From the IMG/VR virus record IMGVR_UViG_3300048547_000017, positions 1 to 41,749 of that record: a stretch of 41,749 bases of DNA; one strand, given 5' to 3'. This stretch comes from a virus. The notes beneath the pieces were generated by a model. That model saw only the letters and a list, made by a program, of their open reading frames with translations, ran no database searches and had not been told where the DNA came from. The position numbers were made by a program, and so were the translations under genes. Below, piece by piece: positions 24,788 to 36,200 of this stretch. Every line of letters starts with the position of its first letter. The stretch's first letter is position 1.

Positions 24788-26557
24788 CTATGCCCACTGG
24801 AGGGCTACACCGTGAATTTTATTTGTATTAACTTGGTTACTTCCAACAATTTTCCATCTAAGTTGTACTTGAGGACTTGCAGTACCAGTTAAAGGTGTAC
24901 TACCAGTAAATATTTTTATACCAGAACTTCCTGCTTGAAACCCTTCGTCTGTTAGTGTGACTGCATTAAATGTTGTATTATCTCTTGTTACTGATGCGTT
25001 GATATCGGTATTTAAATCATCTCCTATTTCTGCAAACAATACAAGTCTTGCTTTACTTGGTGTTGAACTTGCAGTAAATGTATCAGATATTAAAGTCATA
25101 CTAGAGTTAGCAATATCACCTTTACTTTCTGCAACAACAATAATACCAGAACCAGCAATACCACTTACACCAGTGCTTGCCGGAGCAGGGCCTTCCATAT
25201 GACCACCACCAGAACCACCACCAGTATTTACAACTGCATCAGTTCCAAAGAAACCCTCTGTGCCTGTAACGAAAGGACTATATGGACTTGATGTTGGAGC
25301 CCAAGGTGCAGATGCTTGATTAGTTGTTACTTGTCCTACTCCACCACCATAAGGAACACTTTCACTAGGAGGTGCAGTATCAGCACCACCTCCACCACCG
25401 CCGCCAGCATAACCTACTGGTGTTGAACCATCTGCAATATTATAATTTAAACCTATACCACCAGAACCACCTCTTTGTCCTTGAGGTGATGTTACATCTC
25501 CACCTTCTGCTCCTGCTCCTCCACCGCCACCAGAGTTTGCAAGTTGACTCTGTGGGCCAGTATGAAAACCTAATCCACCAGCATTTCCAAAAGAACCTCG
25601 TGCATTTATTGGTGTGCCTGGTAAAGGGTCGTTTGACAAGCCAGGAACTGGATGATTTGTTGTTTGAGTTGATGCGTGTTCAGCAGCTGGAACTACTGGG
25701 GCATTATTTATAGAACCAGTTCCACCAGCACTACCACCTTGTATTTGTGTGTGTTCTAAACTTCCAACATAACCTTCGTGATAATATCCACCACCAGCAC
25801 CACCACCCTCAGCAGTTAGAACTAACGCTGGAGCTGAACCAAAAACTGAATCTGTACCTTTTTCGCCTGGCGAATAAAGTTGTTGAACGGGAGTCTCTGG
25901 CATTGGGTCGTAAGCCCAAGTAAATCTTTGTGGTTGAAATGGTTCATAACCAGATGATGCAACTCCAAGAGGGCCACCTCCTCCAGCACTTCTACCACCA
26001 GCACCTACTGATACTGGAATACTTGTTCCACCAGTTACTGGATAATCTTCATAAAATATTAAACCACCAGCACCTCCACCACCACCAGCAGTATTATTAT
26101 ATCCACCAGCACCACCAGAACCACCTCCTCCAATAACTAAAATATCAACTGCTGATGTTGTAGGTTCTACTGAGTAAGTTCCAGAACCAGTATCAGTAAT
26201 AGATGTTCTTTGTATTGATGGAGAGGGTAAAGGTTGATTTGGATTTGTATTTGCATAAAAATCTGAAGAAGAATTATATACTGCGTTTGAATTTTCTGAA
26301 GTATCTATACCACCTTCACTATTAAACTCATCAACAATACCATCTACTAAATTAAATATTGTCAAACCTTCATTGACTGCGTGTTTAAATCCTAATACAC
26401 CAATATTGAAAGGTGTATTTGTGTCTGCTAAATCGGTATCAATTTCAGTTTTTGTAGATGTGATACTTGCACTAGGTGATATGTCTGCATCAGTGATAGT
26501 TCCATCTGTGATGTCAGTTGATTTTATCTGAGTTAAACCAGTTAAGGGATTTGGCAT
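24788..26557 (-). CDS. Glycine-rich tail fibre/adhesin-like protein, copy D
   Basis: 589 residues. The N-terminal module has NADISPSASITSTKT-like phrases, then FNIGVLGFKHAVNEGLTIFNL and DEFNSEGGIDTSENSNAVY. The glycine-rich centre (about 130-480) has VDILVIGGGGSGGAGGY, GGGGGAGGLIFYEDYPVT and VSVGAGGRS, close in layout to copy A. It ends with the shared C-terminal module (SSMTLISDTFTA to VRWKIVGSN-like, ALQWA). It has HKIH-type residues just before the end, like every copy. It follows copy E with a 3-base gap. A fibre-tip role is inferred. Confidence 0.72.
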   Translation of the reverse strand: MPNPLTGLTQIKSTDITDGTITDADISPSASITSTKTEIDTDLADTNTPFNIGVLGFKHAVNEGLTIFNLVDGIVDEFNSEGGIDTSENSNAVYNSSSDFYANTNPNQPLPSPSIQRTSITDTGSGTYSVEPTTSAVDILVIGGGGSGGAGGYNNTAGGGGGAGGLIFYEDYPVTGGTSIPVSVGAGGRSAGGGGPLGVASSGYEPFQPQRFTWAYDPMPETPVQQLYSPGEKGTDSVFGSAPALVLTAEGGGAGGGYYHEGYVGSLEHTQIQGGSAGGTGSINNAPVVPAAEHASTQTTNHPVPGLSNDPLPGTPINARGSFGNAGGLGFHTGPQSQLANSGGGGGAGAEGGDVTSPQGQRGGSGGIGLNYNIADGSTPVGYAGGGGGGGADTAPPSESVPYGGGVGQVTTNQASAPWAPTSSPYSPFVTGTEGFFGTDAVVNTGGGSGGGHMEGPAPASTGVSGIAGSGIIVVAESKGDIANSSMTLISDTFTASSTPSKARLVLFAEIGDDLNTDINASVTRDNTTFNAVTLTDEGFQAGSSGIKIFTGSTPLTGTASPQVQLRWKIVGSNQVNTNKIHGVALQWA

Positions 26558-26560
26558 AAT

Positions 26561-28249
26561 TTATTTCCACTGCAACGCAACACCGTGTATTTTATTTTCA
26601 GCAGTTTGATTACTTCCAACAATTTTCCAACGGACTTGTACTTGAGGTTGGCCAGGTGCAGCTCCAGTTAATGTAGTAGAACCAGAATATACTTTTGTAC
26701 CACTACTACCACTTACATAACCAGTATCTGTTAATGTGATTGCATCGTAGTTAGTGTTATCTCTGGTTGCAGAAACTGACACATCTGTATTTAAATCATC
26801 ACTTATTTCTGCAAATAAAACTATTCTTGCTTTAGTTGGTGTTGAGTTTGCAGTAAATGTATCTGATACTAATGTGCTACTTGTGGATGTAGTTAATGCT
26901 TCCATTTCCAATACGACTATTTGTCCACTACCACCATCACCGCCTGGAATATTATAATAAGAGGGGCCTGAGCCACCTGGCCCACCACCGTGTGAACCAC
27001 CTCCACTACCAGTGTTTACAACACCAGCATATCCAGTATCAGCTGCTAAAGTATGTGTGCTCTGTGGATTGTGGTTTCCATCACCACCACCACCTTCACC
27101 ACCTTCTGTTTCACCGCCTGGAGCATATCTACCACCAGAACCACCGCCACCAACTTTACCATCTGAATGACCATAACCAGCAGGAAACCAATTTAATTGT
27201 GGATTAGGAGGCCCTACTGCAATACCATCACCACCAGCACCAGCGTTTGCACCACTAGCAGCATTACCTTGTTCACCAGCACCACCGCCTCCTCCACCAG
27301 CATAACCTGGCCCAGAAGCATAACAGATACCACCGTCAAATCCTTGTTGTGTTAAATCTCCAGCAGGATGTCTATTTTCTCCAGTTTCACCTTCACCTAC
27401 TGTACCTTCTTCGTAACCACCACCTCCACCAGAACCACCAGGCAATCCGTCTGTTACTTCTTGGCCAGGAAAATCTTGGTCAGACCCAGATTCGTTAATA
27501 GTATATGCATGGCCACCAGAACCACCACCCTCTGCCGTAATTGTTGGGCCAAAAGTTGAATCATCGCCTGGTCGTGAGTTTCTTCCTGCTGGATTATCTG
27601 GGGTTGCTATTGAAAGGGGAAAGATAGTTGGAGCATCGCCAGGAAAATATGGTTGTATTGCTGTTGGATAAGATGGGTGCCAAGGATGAAATCTACCTTC
27701 ACCACCAGCACCAACATTTACTGCAACACTAGCACCACCAGTTACTGGAACATCAGCATCTAAAACAACACCACCAGCACCGCCGCCGGCACCTCCACCA
27801 ACACCCATTCCACCGCCACCACCAGCGCCACCACCACCGATTGCAAAAACTTTAACGACAGTTGTAGTTGGTTCATTTGAAAATGTACCAGGCCCAGTTG
27901 ATGTTAATCTTGTTAGAGTTGCTTGAGGTGTAGGAATAGGAGTAGGGCCGTCTAAATTTGAATAAAAATCGGAACTAGCATCATATTTTGAAGTTGCATT
28001 TTCTGATGTGTCTATACCACTTTCATTGTTGAATTCATCAACAATACCATCAATTAAATTGAAAACAGTAAGTCCTTCACTTACTGCCATCTTAAAACCT
28101 AAGACACCAATATTAAATGCGTTTGTACTAATTTGAGCTGCATCTAATCCAGCAACTTTAGATTCTGCAATACCAGCAGTTGGACTAATGTCTGCATTTT
28201 TTACTTCAGCGTCTTTTATGTTTGATGATTTGATAGTTGTTAATGGCAT
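26561..28249 (-). CDS. Glycine-rich tail fibre/adhesin-like protein, copy E
   Basis: 562 residues. The N-terminal module is NADISPTAGIAESKV followed by FNIGVLGFKMAVSEGLTVFNL and DEFNNESGIDTSENATSKY. The glycine-rich centre (about 120-450) includes VKVFAIGGGGAGGGGGM, GGGAGGGAGGVVLDADVPVT, VNVGAGGEG, and many GG and proline-rich turns. It closes with the C-terminal module and the terminal ALQWK. It differs from A and D in the central repeats and has no PNY/EDY-type aromatic block. It lies directly after the gene at 28252 and before copy D. The ATG follows a weak ribosome site within the end of the upstream gene. Confidence 0.72.
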   Translation of the reverse strand: MPLTTIKSSNIKDAEVKNADISPTAGIAESKVAGLDAAQISTNAFNIGVLGFKMAVSEGLTVFNLIDGIVDEFNNESGIDTSENATSKYDASSDFYSNLDGPTPIPTPQATLTRLTSTGPGTFSNEPTTTVVKVFAIGGGGAGGGGGMGVGGGAGGGAGGVVLDADVPVTGGASVAVNVGAGGEGRFHPWHPSYPTAIQPYFPGDAPTIFPLSIATPDNPAGRNSRPGDDSTFGPTITAEGGGSGGHAYTINESGSDQDFPGQEVTDGLPGGSGGGGGYEEGTVGEGETGENRHPAGDLTQQGFDGGICYASGPGYAGGGGGGAGEQGNAASGANAGAGGDGIAVGPPNPQLNWFPAGYGHSDGKVGGGGSGGRYAPGGETEGGEGGGGDGNHNPQSTHTLAADTGYAGVVNTGSGGGSHGGGPGGSGPSYYNIPGGDGGSGQIVVLEMEALTTSTSSTLVSDTFTANSTPTKARIVLFAEISDDLNTDVSVSATRDNTNYDAITLTDTGYVSGSSGTKVYSGSTTLTGAAPGQPQVQVRWKIVGSNQTAENKIHGVALQWK

Positions 28250-28251
28250 AT

Positions 28252-29052
28252 TTATCTCTGGTATCTTGCAACTACAACATCACCGTCAGATAATGCAGAT
28301 GCAAATGTTACGGTTGTACCACTTACAGAATAAGCAGATGTTGGAATTTGACAAACTCCATTGATAAAAATAAATACATCATTCACTAAAACTTCGTGTG
28401 ATAATGTCATAGTGGTTGTTGAACTGCCACTTACAGTAAGTGTGTCTAAATTAAAACCAGTTCCTCTTCTTACTGATGTTTTAATTCCTAAATCTCTAAC
28501 TTCTATTTCAGCAGATGCAGCTGGGGCAGATGTAAATGTAACAGTTGCACCAGAAGTAGAATAGTTTGTTGATGGTTTTTGAACAATACCATCAATCGTT
28601 ACTAATAACGCACTTGCAGCTGAAATTGTTGATGATGTGACAAATGCAGTTGTTGAATTATCACCAGTAAATGTATCTAGTGTAAATGTTTTTAAAGTAT
28701 CGTCTAAAAGAGATGCAGTAATAGAACCAGCTGCAATTGCAGTTTTTTCTGTACCAGGCCCTAAACCTTTATGAATGATATAAACTTCATCACTTCCAGC
28801 TAATGCTTCAGAAAATTCTAAAATCTTTGGAACACCGTTTGCATCATCTTTGATAAAATATGCAACATCTGGTTCTTGTCTAATATTATTTACAAACACT
28901 TCTACATTTGATGCATTTAAGCCAGGAATCTCTCTTGAAAGAACAAGTGAATTTGCAATACTATTATTTGTACCAGTATCAGAACCTACAAAGTCTTCTT
29001 TTGCAAATGTGTTTGCTGGAATATTTAAAAATGAACTACCTATATATGCCAT
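28252..29052 (-). CDS. Tail-fibre-like protein with FTGD(N/G)ST repeats
   Basis: A 266-residue protein starting A-Y-I-G-S. It contains beta repeats of a phage-fibre type, with LDTFTGDNSTTAFVTS then an IDGIVQKPSTNYS turn and VTFTSAP, and a later repeat with FINGVCQIPTSAYS and VTFASAL. The gene at 40605-41402 has the same repeats and the same first residues, so these are paralogues. The N-terminal 80 residues include another related unit (VEVFVNNIRQEPDVAYF). It has GGAG before its start. A structural fibre or fibre-attachment role is likely by motif; which fibre is unknown. Confidence 0.72.
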   Translation of the reverse strand: MAYIGSSFLNIPANTFAKEDFVGSDTGTNNSIANSLVLSREIPGLNASNVEVFVNNIRQEPDVAYFIKDDANGVPKILEFSEALAGSDEVYIIHKGLGPGTEKTAIAAGSITASLLDDTLKTFTLDTFTGDNSTTAFVTSSTISAASALLVTIDGIVQKPSTNYSTSGATVTFTSAPAASAEIEVRDLGIKTSVRRGTGFNLDTLTVSGSSTTTMTLSHEVLVNDVFIFINGVCQIPTSAYSVSGTTVTFASALSDGDVVVARYQR

Positions 29053-29064
29053 TTACAAACTCCA

Positions 29065-29661
29065 TTAAGTTACATCTTCAAGAATTGATGCAACAACATC
29101 TAATGTAGCTGCACTTCCATATACTAATACTTTATCGTCACTATTTAAAACAACCTTTTGTCCAGACACAATTTTAAGAGTTGATTGTGGTGGAATAGGT
29201 GCATCTTTTACAATATGAAATGCTTTGTAGATTACTATCGTACCAGCTGCAGTTCCATTTGATGCACTTGAATTTTGTGCGTATGTAAATGTAGTTGCAC
29301 CAGTTCTTGTAATCTTGTAAATTCCATTAACATAGTTTGTTGTAGAACCAGTTACATTAACATACATACCAGTTTGTAATCCGTGTGCAGTACCACAAGT
29401 TACTGTTGCAACATCACTTAATGATACCACACTTGAAATTGTACCTAGTGTTGCACTAGTGTCTTGAAGATATGCAGTTGCTGTTATTGCAGTATTACCA
29501 GTATTGGCTGCATCTAATTCAATAAGAATTGAATTTACTCCAGAACCATTGTTTGCAGTATAAACTGTTTGTGGGCCTGTTAAAGAATCGGTTGCAGTTG
29601 ACTGATAATATTCTCCAGCAGAACTTACACTTACGAATGAATTTTTAAAATTATTTGCCAT
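29065..29661 (-). CDS. Small beta-rich virion protein candidate
   Basis: A 198-residue protein rich in T, S, A and V with no catalytic motif. The N-terminal TVYTANNGSGVNSILIEL phrase, a middle region LSDVATVTCGTAHGLQTGMYV with a KITRTGATTF strand, and the final KVLVYGSAATLDVVAS strand suggest a beta sandwich; the first and last pieces look like a virion surface domain. It lies between the fibre gene at 28252 and the small gene at 29678. A structural role is inferred from composition and neighbours only. Confidence 0.6.
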   Translation of the reverse strand: MANNFKNSFVSVSSAGEYYQSTATDSLTGPQTVYTANNGSGVNSILIELDAANTGNTAITATAYLQDTSATLGTISSVVSLSDVATVTCGTAHGLQTGMYVNVTGSTTNYVNGIYKITRTGATTFTYAQNSSASNGTAAGTIVIYKAFHIVKDAPIPPQSTLKIVSGQKVVLNSDDKVLVYGSAATLDVVASILEDVT

Positions 29662-29674
29662 TTGTGTCTCTCTT

Positions 29675-29682
29675 TATTTATC
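29675..29682 (-). promoter_or_regulatory. Late promoter-like motif (GATAAATA)
   Basis: GATAAATA, one mismatch from TATAAATA and the same variant as at gp23, overlaps the end of the gene at 29678 and lies 13 bases before the ATG at 29661, with GAGAGA between. Confidence 0.45.
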
Positions 29683-30019
29683 CAAGTGCAACTGCGACTG
29701 CAATCGCAAACCCTTGTGTTGTTGCAGCTGTTGATTGTGAAGTCCCATCAGCAAATGTTAATGCACCAGAACTTAATGTTACACCAGCAAAAGTGCTACT
29801 ACCAGAAAATGTATTATTACCACTAAAAGAAATATTTGCAGTTGCATCAAAGGCAACAGCATTTAGTGCTACTATCGCTTCTACTACATCTGTTGAAGAT
29901 GCAATAGTACCAGTTGCAGCTAGTAAGTTTGCGATATCACCAACATCACTCGCAGTTGAGTTAAATGTCGTTCTAAAAGTTTCAAACGAATTTGATGCTA
30001 ATACGCTTCTATCTGCCAT
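29678..30019 (-). CDS. Short fibre-type/virion protein
   Basis: A 113-residue protein. SFETFRTTFNSTASDVGDIANLL at the start resembles the N-terminal attachment segment found in marine phage fibre proteins. The rest is low-complexity A/S/T/F with a NISFSGNNTFSGSSTFAGV stretch and ends FADGTSQSTAATTQ plus a hydrophobic A/V tail (GFAIAVAVALG) that could be a membrane- or protein-contacting end. It overlaps the preceding gene by 11 bases, so translation is coupled. Function is not known. Confidence 0.6.
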   Translation of the reverse strand: MADRSVLASNSFETFRTTFNSTASDVGDIANLLAATGTIASSTDVVEAIVALNAVAFDATANISFSGNNTFSGSSTFAGVTLSSGALTFADGTSQSTAATTQGFAIAVAVALG

Positions 30020-30251
30020 TGCTCTTCTCTAACATTTGTTTCATCATACTTTTCATTTCGTGCATTTCTGACTTAATAGTATTTATCTCACGAACTGCGT
30101 TTCTTAATTCATCTCTTTGTCTTTGTGCTTCCATTCTTCTTTTTCTAATTTTATTAAATGCACTTTCATCTGTATTTAATATTGCACCAGAGTAAGTATC
30201 TCTTACTAAATGGTCTTTATCCTTTACTTTTAATTCTGATATTTCTGACAT
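30009..30251 (-). CDS. Small coiled-coil protein after the baseplate giant
   Basis: 80 residues, highly charged. An extended N-terminus carries KVKDKDHLVRDTYSGAILN, then a continuous coiled-coil or helix from about 30 to 75 (KIRKRRMEAQRQRDEL, then VREINTIKSEMHEMK and SMMKQMLEK). It sits 3 bases after the giant gp10-like gene and overlaps the next gene by 11 bases, so it is part of the baseplate/fibre unit. A connector or assembly helper is possible but unproven. Confidence 0.65.
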   Translation of the reverse strand: MSEISELKVKDKDHLVRDTYSGAILNTDESAFNKIRKRRMEAQRQRDELRNAVREINTIKSEMHEMKSMMKQMLEKSNGR

Positions 30252-30254
30252 ATT

Positions 30255-33200
30255 CTATCCAGTTGCAACAACCCTTAATCTTTTTATAATTGGTGGATTA
30301 GTTGAATCTGTTCCTCTCATTCTTATTTTGATTTGGAACGCATTAAAGTCTGCAAGGTCTTTCGCAGAATATTCGTGTTCTATAAAGTCATCTCTTGTAG
30401 TAGATGAGTTAGTAGTAATATCTGGTTGTCCATTTGTATTAAAGAAAGTATAACCAACATCATTAAAGTCTGATGAATCATCAGTTCTTAATGTTTTAAA
30501 CATTACATCAATAGTTGATGTTGCTGGTCTGACTGCATCAAATTTTACATTAATCTGATTGGCTGCACTCTTCATTTGAACTTGTCGTGTTAGATATATT
30601 GCTTCTAAACTATCACCCTCTGGTTCAGTTGCTGGAACATATAATGTAGTTGGATAAACATCTGATGAACTTTGAACATTGTTAAGTCTATGAGTTATAG
30701 TTGCAATAGATGCTCTATCTAAATCAATAACTGGTGTTAAGTTATCAAACTCTGAAGACATAGTTAAAGTTAAGAAGAATGATTTAGATGAATTCAATTC
30801 GTTTGTTTCATTAATTGTTGATGTAATCATTCTTGGTACATCAAAATAATAGTTTCTACCTAATACTATTGGTCTAGATGCACTAGTAGATTGTAAATTA
30901 AATGATGTTTGTGTACCGTCAACAGATGTTGCAGTTGTTGTTCTAATATTTGCAGTAATTTTTGTATTTGGATATTCAACATTACTTACAAGTGGTTTCA
31001 TAACATCCATCATTGCATTTTCAGTTACAACAGTTGTTGAATCACCAAATTTAATACCAGAGGTTGCATTTGAAGCTGTTGTTGCAGTTGCAGTCTGGGT
31101 TGCAAGTGTATTTGCAGTTGTAATTGTATACGAATCAATTCCTACATTTCCGACTGATGTATGAGTTCTATTAATTTGGTCTAATGGTATTCCATCTACT
31201 TCATATAATTCTATACCAGCACCAGAACTATGTGCAATCGCACCAGTAGGTCTTGTTATACTGGTTACAGAAGAACCAGAAATAGTACCACTAAAGATTT
31301 CATCTTCTCTAATATCACCAGTAGTTGAATCTCTTGGAACTGTAATTTTTAATCTTACTGAACCACTGCCTGGGAAACCAGTATTACTAGTTAATGTTAG
31401 TGAAGTATCAGAGGCACCAAAAGCACCGTTAAGAGTAGTTGAAACTCCAGACGATACACCACTAATTGCAACATTATTTGTTGTTGCATACATATGGTGG
31501 TTTCTATGTGTAACTTTTACTACACCAGAACTTGCAAGTGATTCTAATGAATTTTGTTTTAATGTTCTAGTTTCTACTGAATCATTTGTTAATACTAGAT
31601 TTGATGTTTTACTTGTATCAAATTTTGCACGATAAAGTGAGAACTTAATATCTTCATCTTGATATGCGTTCCAAGTTCTATTGTTTTGAGATTTAAATAA
31701 CACACCAAGATATGGTTGGTCATTAACAATCGTTCCAGTATCAATATCTGCATCACCTAATTTAGAAATCCAAAGTTTATAATCTCTTGAATCTGTTTTC
31801 ACAACCAATGCATATTCACTATGGTCTGCAACATAAATTGGTGATTCAAATTCAAATGTTGTAGCAGTAGTTGCGTTATCTGATAATAATATTTCAGAAG
31901 ACTCTAGTGTTTTAGATGCAAGTGGTAATAATTTCTCAGTTGGATAACCATCTCTCATTTCTCTGATTTGAACAGTTACTGGAACTCTTTCATCTTTTTC
32001 TTGGAAATATAAATCTACTTTTGTAATAAACTCACCACCAACACTATCAACAATAAATGATTGTGCAAGCGGATCCCAAGGCTGTATTAAAGTTCTACCT
32101 CTATGTTGGAAACTTCTTGATTCAAAAACTTCCTCTTGGAATAATTGTCCGTTTCTTGTTCTTGTAACAGTTTCTTCAATAGTGTTTAAGAAACCTCTTG
32201 CAGTATAGATACCCTCTGCATATGTTTCTACACCTTCTAAATTGACATCATCTGCTTCATTAATTCTAGAAGATGTTAATCTGAATTGTCTTTCACCAGT
32301 TTTAAATGCTGGGTTGCCTGGAGCGTTAGGGTCTGGAATACTAAAGACACCACTTATTGAACCAGTAGGGCCTGTTATGAAATTATTACCATCTTCACCT
32401 GGCGGTAATAGTTTTTGTACAGTTCCACTTTCTGGAGTCTGTGTTCTTGTTCCAGTAAATAAATTATATGTAATCTGAAGAACAGAATCTCTAGGAGTGC
32501 CTGGAGTTTCTGCACCAACTGGTGGTACTATTCCGTCAATAGTTGCACTTGGATTTGTTAAATTCTGGAATTGTACAACAGAACAGAATTGTGTTAAATC
32601 AATATTAGTTGTTGCATCTGCATTGAAAAATTCTACACCATATAATCTATGTCCAGCACAAGTATGAATAGGGTCTTCTGCTCTTTCAATCTGAATTCTC
32701 CAAAACTTTTCACCTTGAATGTTAGGGCCAACTACACCCTCAGCTGCAGTTGTAAAGTCATAAGTATAAAATGCATTACTATTTCTTGAGATGTTTATTG
32801 TTGTATGTAATGAGAACTGTCCTACTGTATTAAATCCATATTCAGAATCAGAACTCATAATTTTTGCAACATAATCGTGTGCAGTATCGTTATTATCGTA
32901 ACCAAATCTAATTTTACCTATGGCAGTCCAGTTTGGAGTTTCTGGTAAAGTGATTGTTGTTAATGTTCCACCAGGCTTACCACCATCTGGAACACAGAAA
33001 TCACCAATATATTGTCTATCAAAGAAAGGATAAACTCTTGTTTTAGGTTTCATTTTAGATGCTCTAAATGTAACATTTCTAGAACGAATAAATGGAACTA
33101 CATCTTGTCTAATTAATTCATTACCGATAGGTTTATGGTCATTAACTTCAGTTACAAAAGTTCTTGTACCATTTCTAACTTGGTCTGTTAAAACTAATTC

Positions 33201-36200
33201 CCAAAGACCACCTCGTCCCCAACCATTACTAGTTTGTCCGATAACACCAGATGAAATAGTTTCCCAAGCATTCCATATAGTACCTAATGCATCTTCACCA
33301 CCAGCGGCTTGTAATATCTGGTCAAAGTTACCCTCTAAGTTAATTACAATTTGTGGAAGTTTATTTACTTCAAACCATTCATCACCAGATGGGTCTAATT
33401 CTAATACACCAACCCAAGCAAAGAAGTATGCAGCTTGAGCACTTTCTACTCTAGTTGCAAACTTATTTCCAACAGTTTCAACAGAAGTAAATGGTAGCAT
33501 ACATTGGTCACCAATTTTAGAATAACCATCATTTGCTCTTGCAGTAGAATCTTCGTTTTGTTCTATAAGTGCAACATTCTTCATAGAGTATTTTGGTCTT
33601 AGTGTTCTGTTTTCATAATCTATTGCACAACTATAATCTTGGTGAGATACATCACCAGTTTTATGTCCAGTAAAATTATCAACAACAAAACCAGATTTAA
33701 ATCTATCAAATCCGTTTGCATCTAATACTTGGAAGTTTTCTGTTTCTGCTTCTAATAAGTTAAGAGTTGTATAATCTTCTAGTCGTTCTATTCTATTTTC
33801 TAAACGACCAATATCTCTCATTGTAAATCTGTTATTTTTTTGTATTCTTAAAAATATATCTTGTTCTGGTTCTTTGACATAAGGTTGCATTAATACATCA
33901 ACTATTTTCATAGCTTCATTTTCAGATAATGGTTTAGGTGGTTCTGTTATTTCTGTTTCAACATCTAAACCTTCTTTAACTACAAACTGTTTATCTTTAG
34001 TTAAGAAAACACTATCTGTTCTACCTACATAAAAATCTAAATCATATTGAAAGTTAGAATTGTCTTGTGGAATATTTGAAACTATTGAACCAGCTGCAGA
34101 GAAGTTTCTTTGTGCAAAGTTAAATGTATAATCATTTACTCTTTCAGTAGATAAACTTTGTGATGATGTTGTTACAGTAGATATTGTATCATCATTTGCA
34201 ACAGTAGGTCTAAAATCTATTGAGTCGTGTAATAAGAATCTACCTCTAGGTTGTCTTTGTTCTGTGTCTACTCTTGTTGCAAGGTATGTAGGAATTTCTT
34301 TATAATCTATGTTTGAATATGAATCTACATTGAAGAAATCACCAGTACCGTGAGTAAAGTGGTCGCATACAATTAATAATTTACCAATAGGAACATCAAC
34401 ATTTGTTTTTCTGATTATTCTAGAAATATCATAATATGAATCTCTCATACCATCATCTAATACATAATTACTAGTTACTACTGTATCACCAGCAGTAACA
34501 ACAGTAGTTGTACCAGTTGCACCACTTGTTAAACCAGTAAATGTTTCACCGTCTGAAAAGTTTTTATTAGATAATAAAACATAAAAGAAAGTAGTTGGGC
34601 CTGTGTTAATAAGAGAACCTATTGCACCACTAGTTGTACCTTTTATTCTTTCACCTTTAGTAAATGTTCCACTTGAAACTGTTCCAGTAAATTGTGGAAC
34701 TAATGGGTCGGTAGATGCGTTTGCAGATTCGTATATTGCTCTTATTTTATATACATCAGTTCTACCTAAAGAAATCTCTTTGTGATGTGCAGATGTACCA
34801 TATTGTACACCACCACCTACACCATTGTTATCTACAATAACTAAATGAGCAGGATTGTTTGTTTTGTTTTTTTGTTGTGCAGTAGTTTTTGAAATTGTTG
34901 CAGTCACTTTAACTACACAATCTGAAGATGTTCCGAAAACAGTTGTATCAGTAATTGTTGCAGTTTTAGAATCACCAGCCAATACAGCAGAAGTCATATC
35001 ATCAATATCAATAATATCTCCATCATTACACCCACCAGAACCATCATCTAAAATAGTAATTGCATAATTTGTATTAGATAGTGCATTAAATGTTTCGTTA
35101 GTTCCAGCAGTTATTACTATCTGTCCAGATGCATTTGATGTAACAATAAATTGTTTCTTAAATGTATAAGAAGTTTGTGATACACCATTGTTGTCCGTAG
35201 TCAACATTGTTTTTGCATATTTCTTAACTGTTTTTCTTAAAAGAATATTTTTGTTTACATCATTAATTTTTGTTCTTGTTCTAATTGCACCAACACTTGT
35301 TACATTACTAGAGATTAAAACTATATCTGAATTACCAGTACCAGCAGTATCTGGAGTTGTAATACCAGAGTTTACTGGATATGTAGCTGTATTATTTGAT
35401 GCATATGTAATAGTTGCTTTACCATTATATCCGTTAATTGCGTGGTCTTTAAATACAACAGTTCTACTTCCAGAACCACTTAATACTGAACCAGTAGTTG
35501 CAGTGAACGCTCCAGTTGCAGTAAATGTTGCAGTACCACTAGAACGAGTAGTATTAGATGTGTTTACAACTGCACCACCTTGAATACAGAAATAAGTTGC
35601 AGAAGTATTATTTGTTACACTTTCAATAACAATTTTTTCTGTTGCACTAGCAGCACCAGTTGGAACTTCTAAAACATCACCAGCTTTTAATTCAGTATTA
35701 AATAAAGTGTTTTGTCCAACTAAAGTATTTGTGTTTCTTGTAAGTGATACTGTACCAGTAAGACTGAATCTACTTTGCATAGTACAATCAGCACTAAAGT
35801 TTGCTTGATTTGAATCATCATCATTCATAAAGACTTGTCTTACTTGACTAATGTCAAATGACTCTATTGCACTAATTGTTAAATCTGTTGTTGTACCATT
35901 TTCGTGTACTAATTCATCTGATTGAGTTGATGCACTTGATTTTACTTTTTCACCACTTGAGAATATACCATTTACATTTGTAAGATAAACTGCATCTGAA
36001 CTAACAGAGTGAACAAATCCAGTTGCACCAGAATTTGCACCAGTTATTTTTGCCCCAGCAGCAAATTCAGATGAAGTTACTACTCCACTAAAATCAATCT
36101 CTGTAAACATTTTAATATCAAATAATCCAAGATTAAATGTTGAATCATTATCTGCACTATTTGATAAAAAGTCAGTTACTGTGGAATTATTTGCAGCTGT

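Larger units (their letters stand above)
24788..28249 (-). repeat. Second fibre paralogue pair (copies D and E)
   Basis: Two genes repeat the modular design of the array at 14326-18724. C-terminal modules lie at about 24788-25105 and 26561-26880, and N-terminal modules at about 26255-26410 and 27955-28120. They share the ATTAAATAT and GTAAATGTATC-type DNA stretches with the first array. About 6 kb of neck and oxygenase genes separate the two groups. Confidence 0.8.

Noticed and set aside
25372-27207. Plus-strand ORFs rich in His, Gln, Leu (also at 14659, 15093, 15300, 17425, 25930)
   Set aside because: They are antisense shadows of glycine-rich codons (GGT/GGA read backwards as ACC/TCC or shifted to CAC/CAT). 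No ribosome sites and no family features.
14326-28249. Diversity-generating retroelement explaining the variable fibres
   Set aside because: No reverse transcriptase, template repeat or A-biased variable repeat was seen in the window. Variation is of whole central domains.
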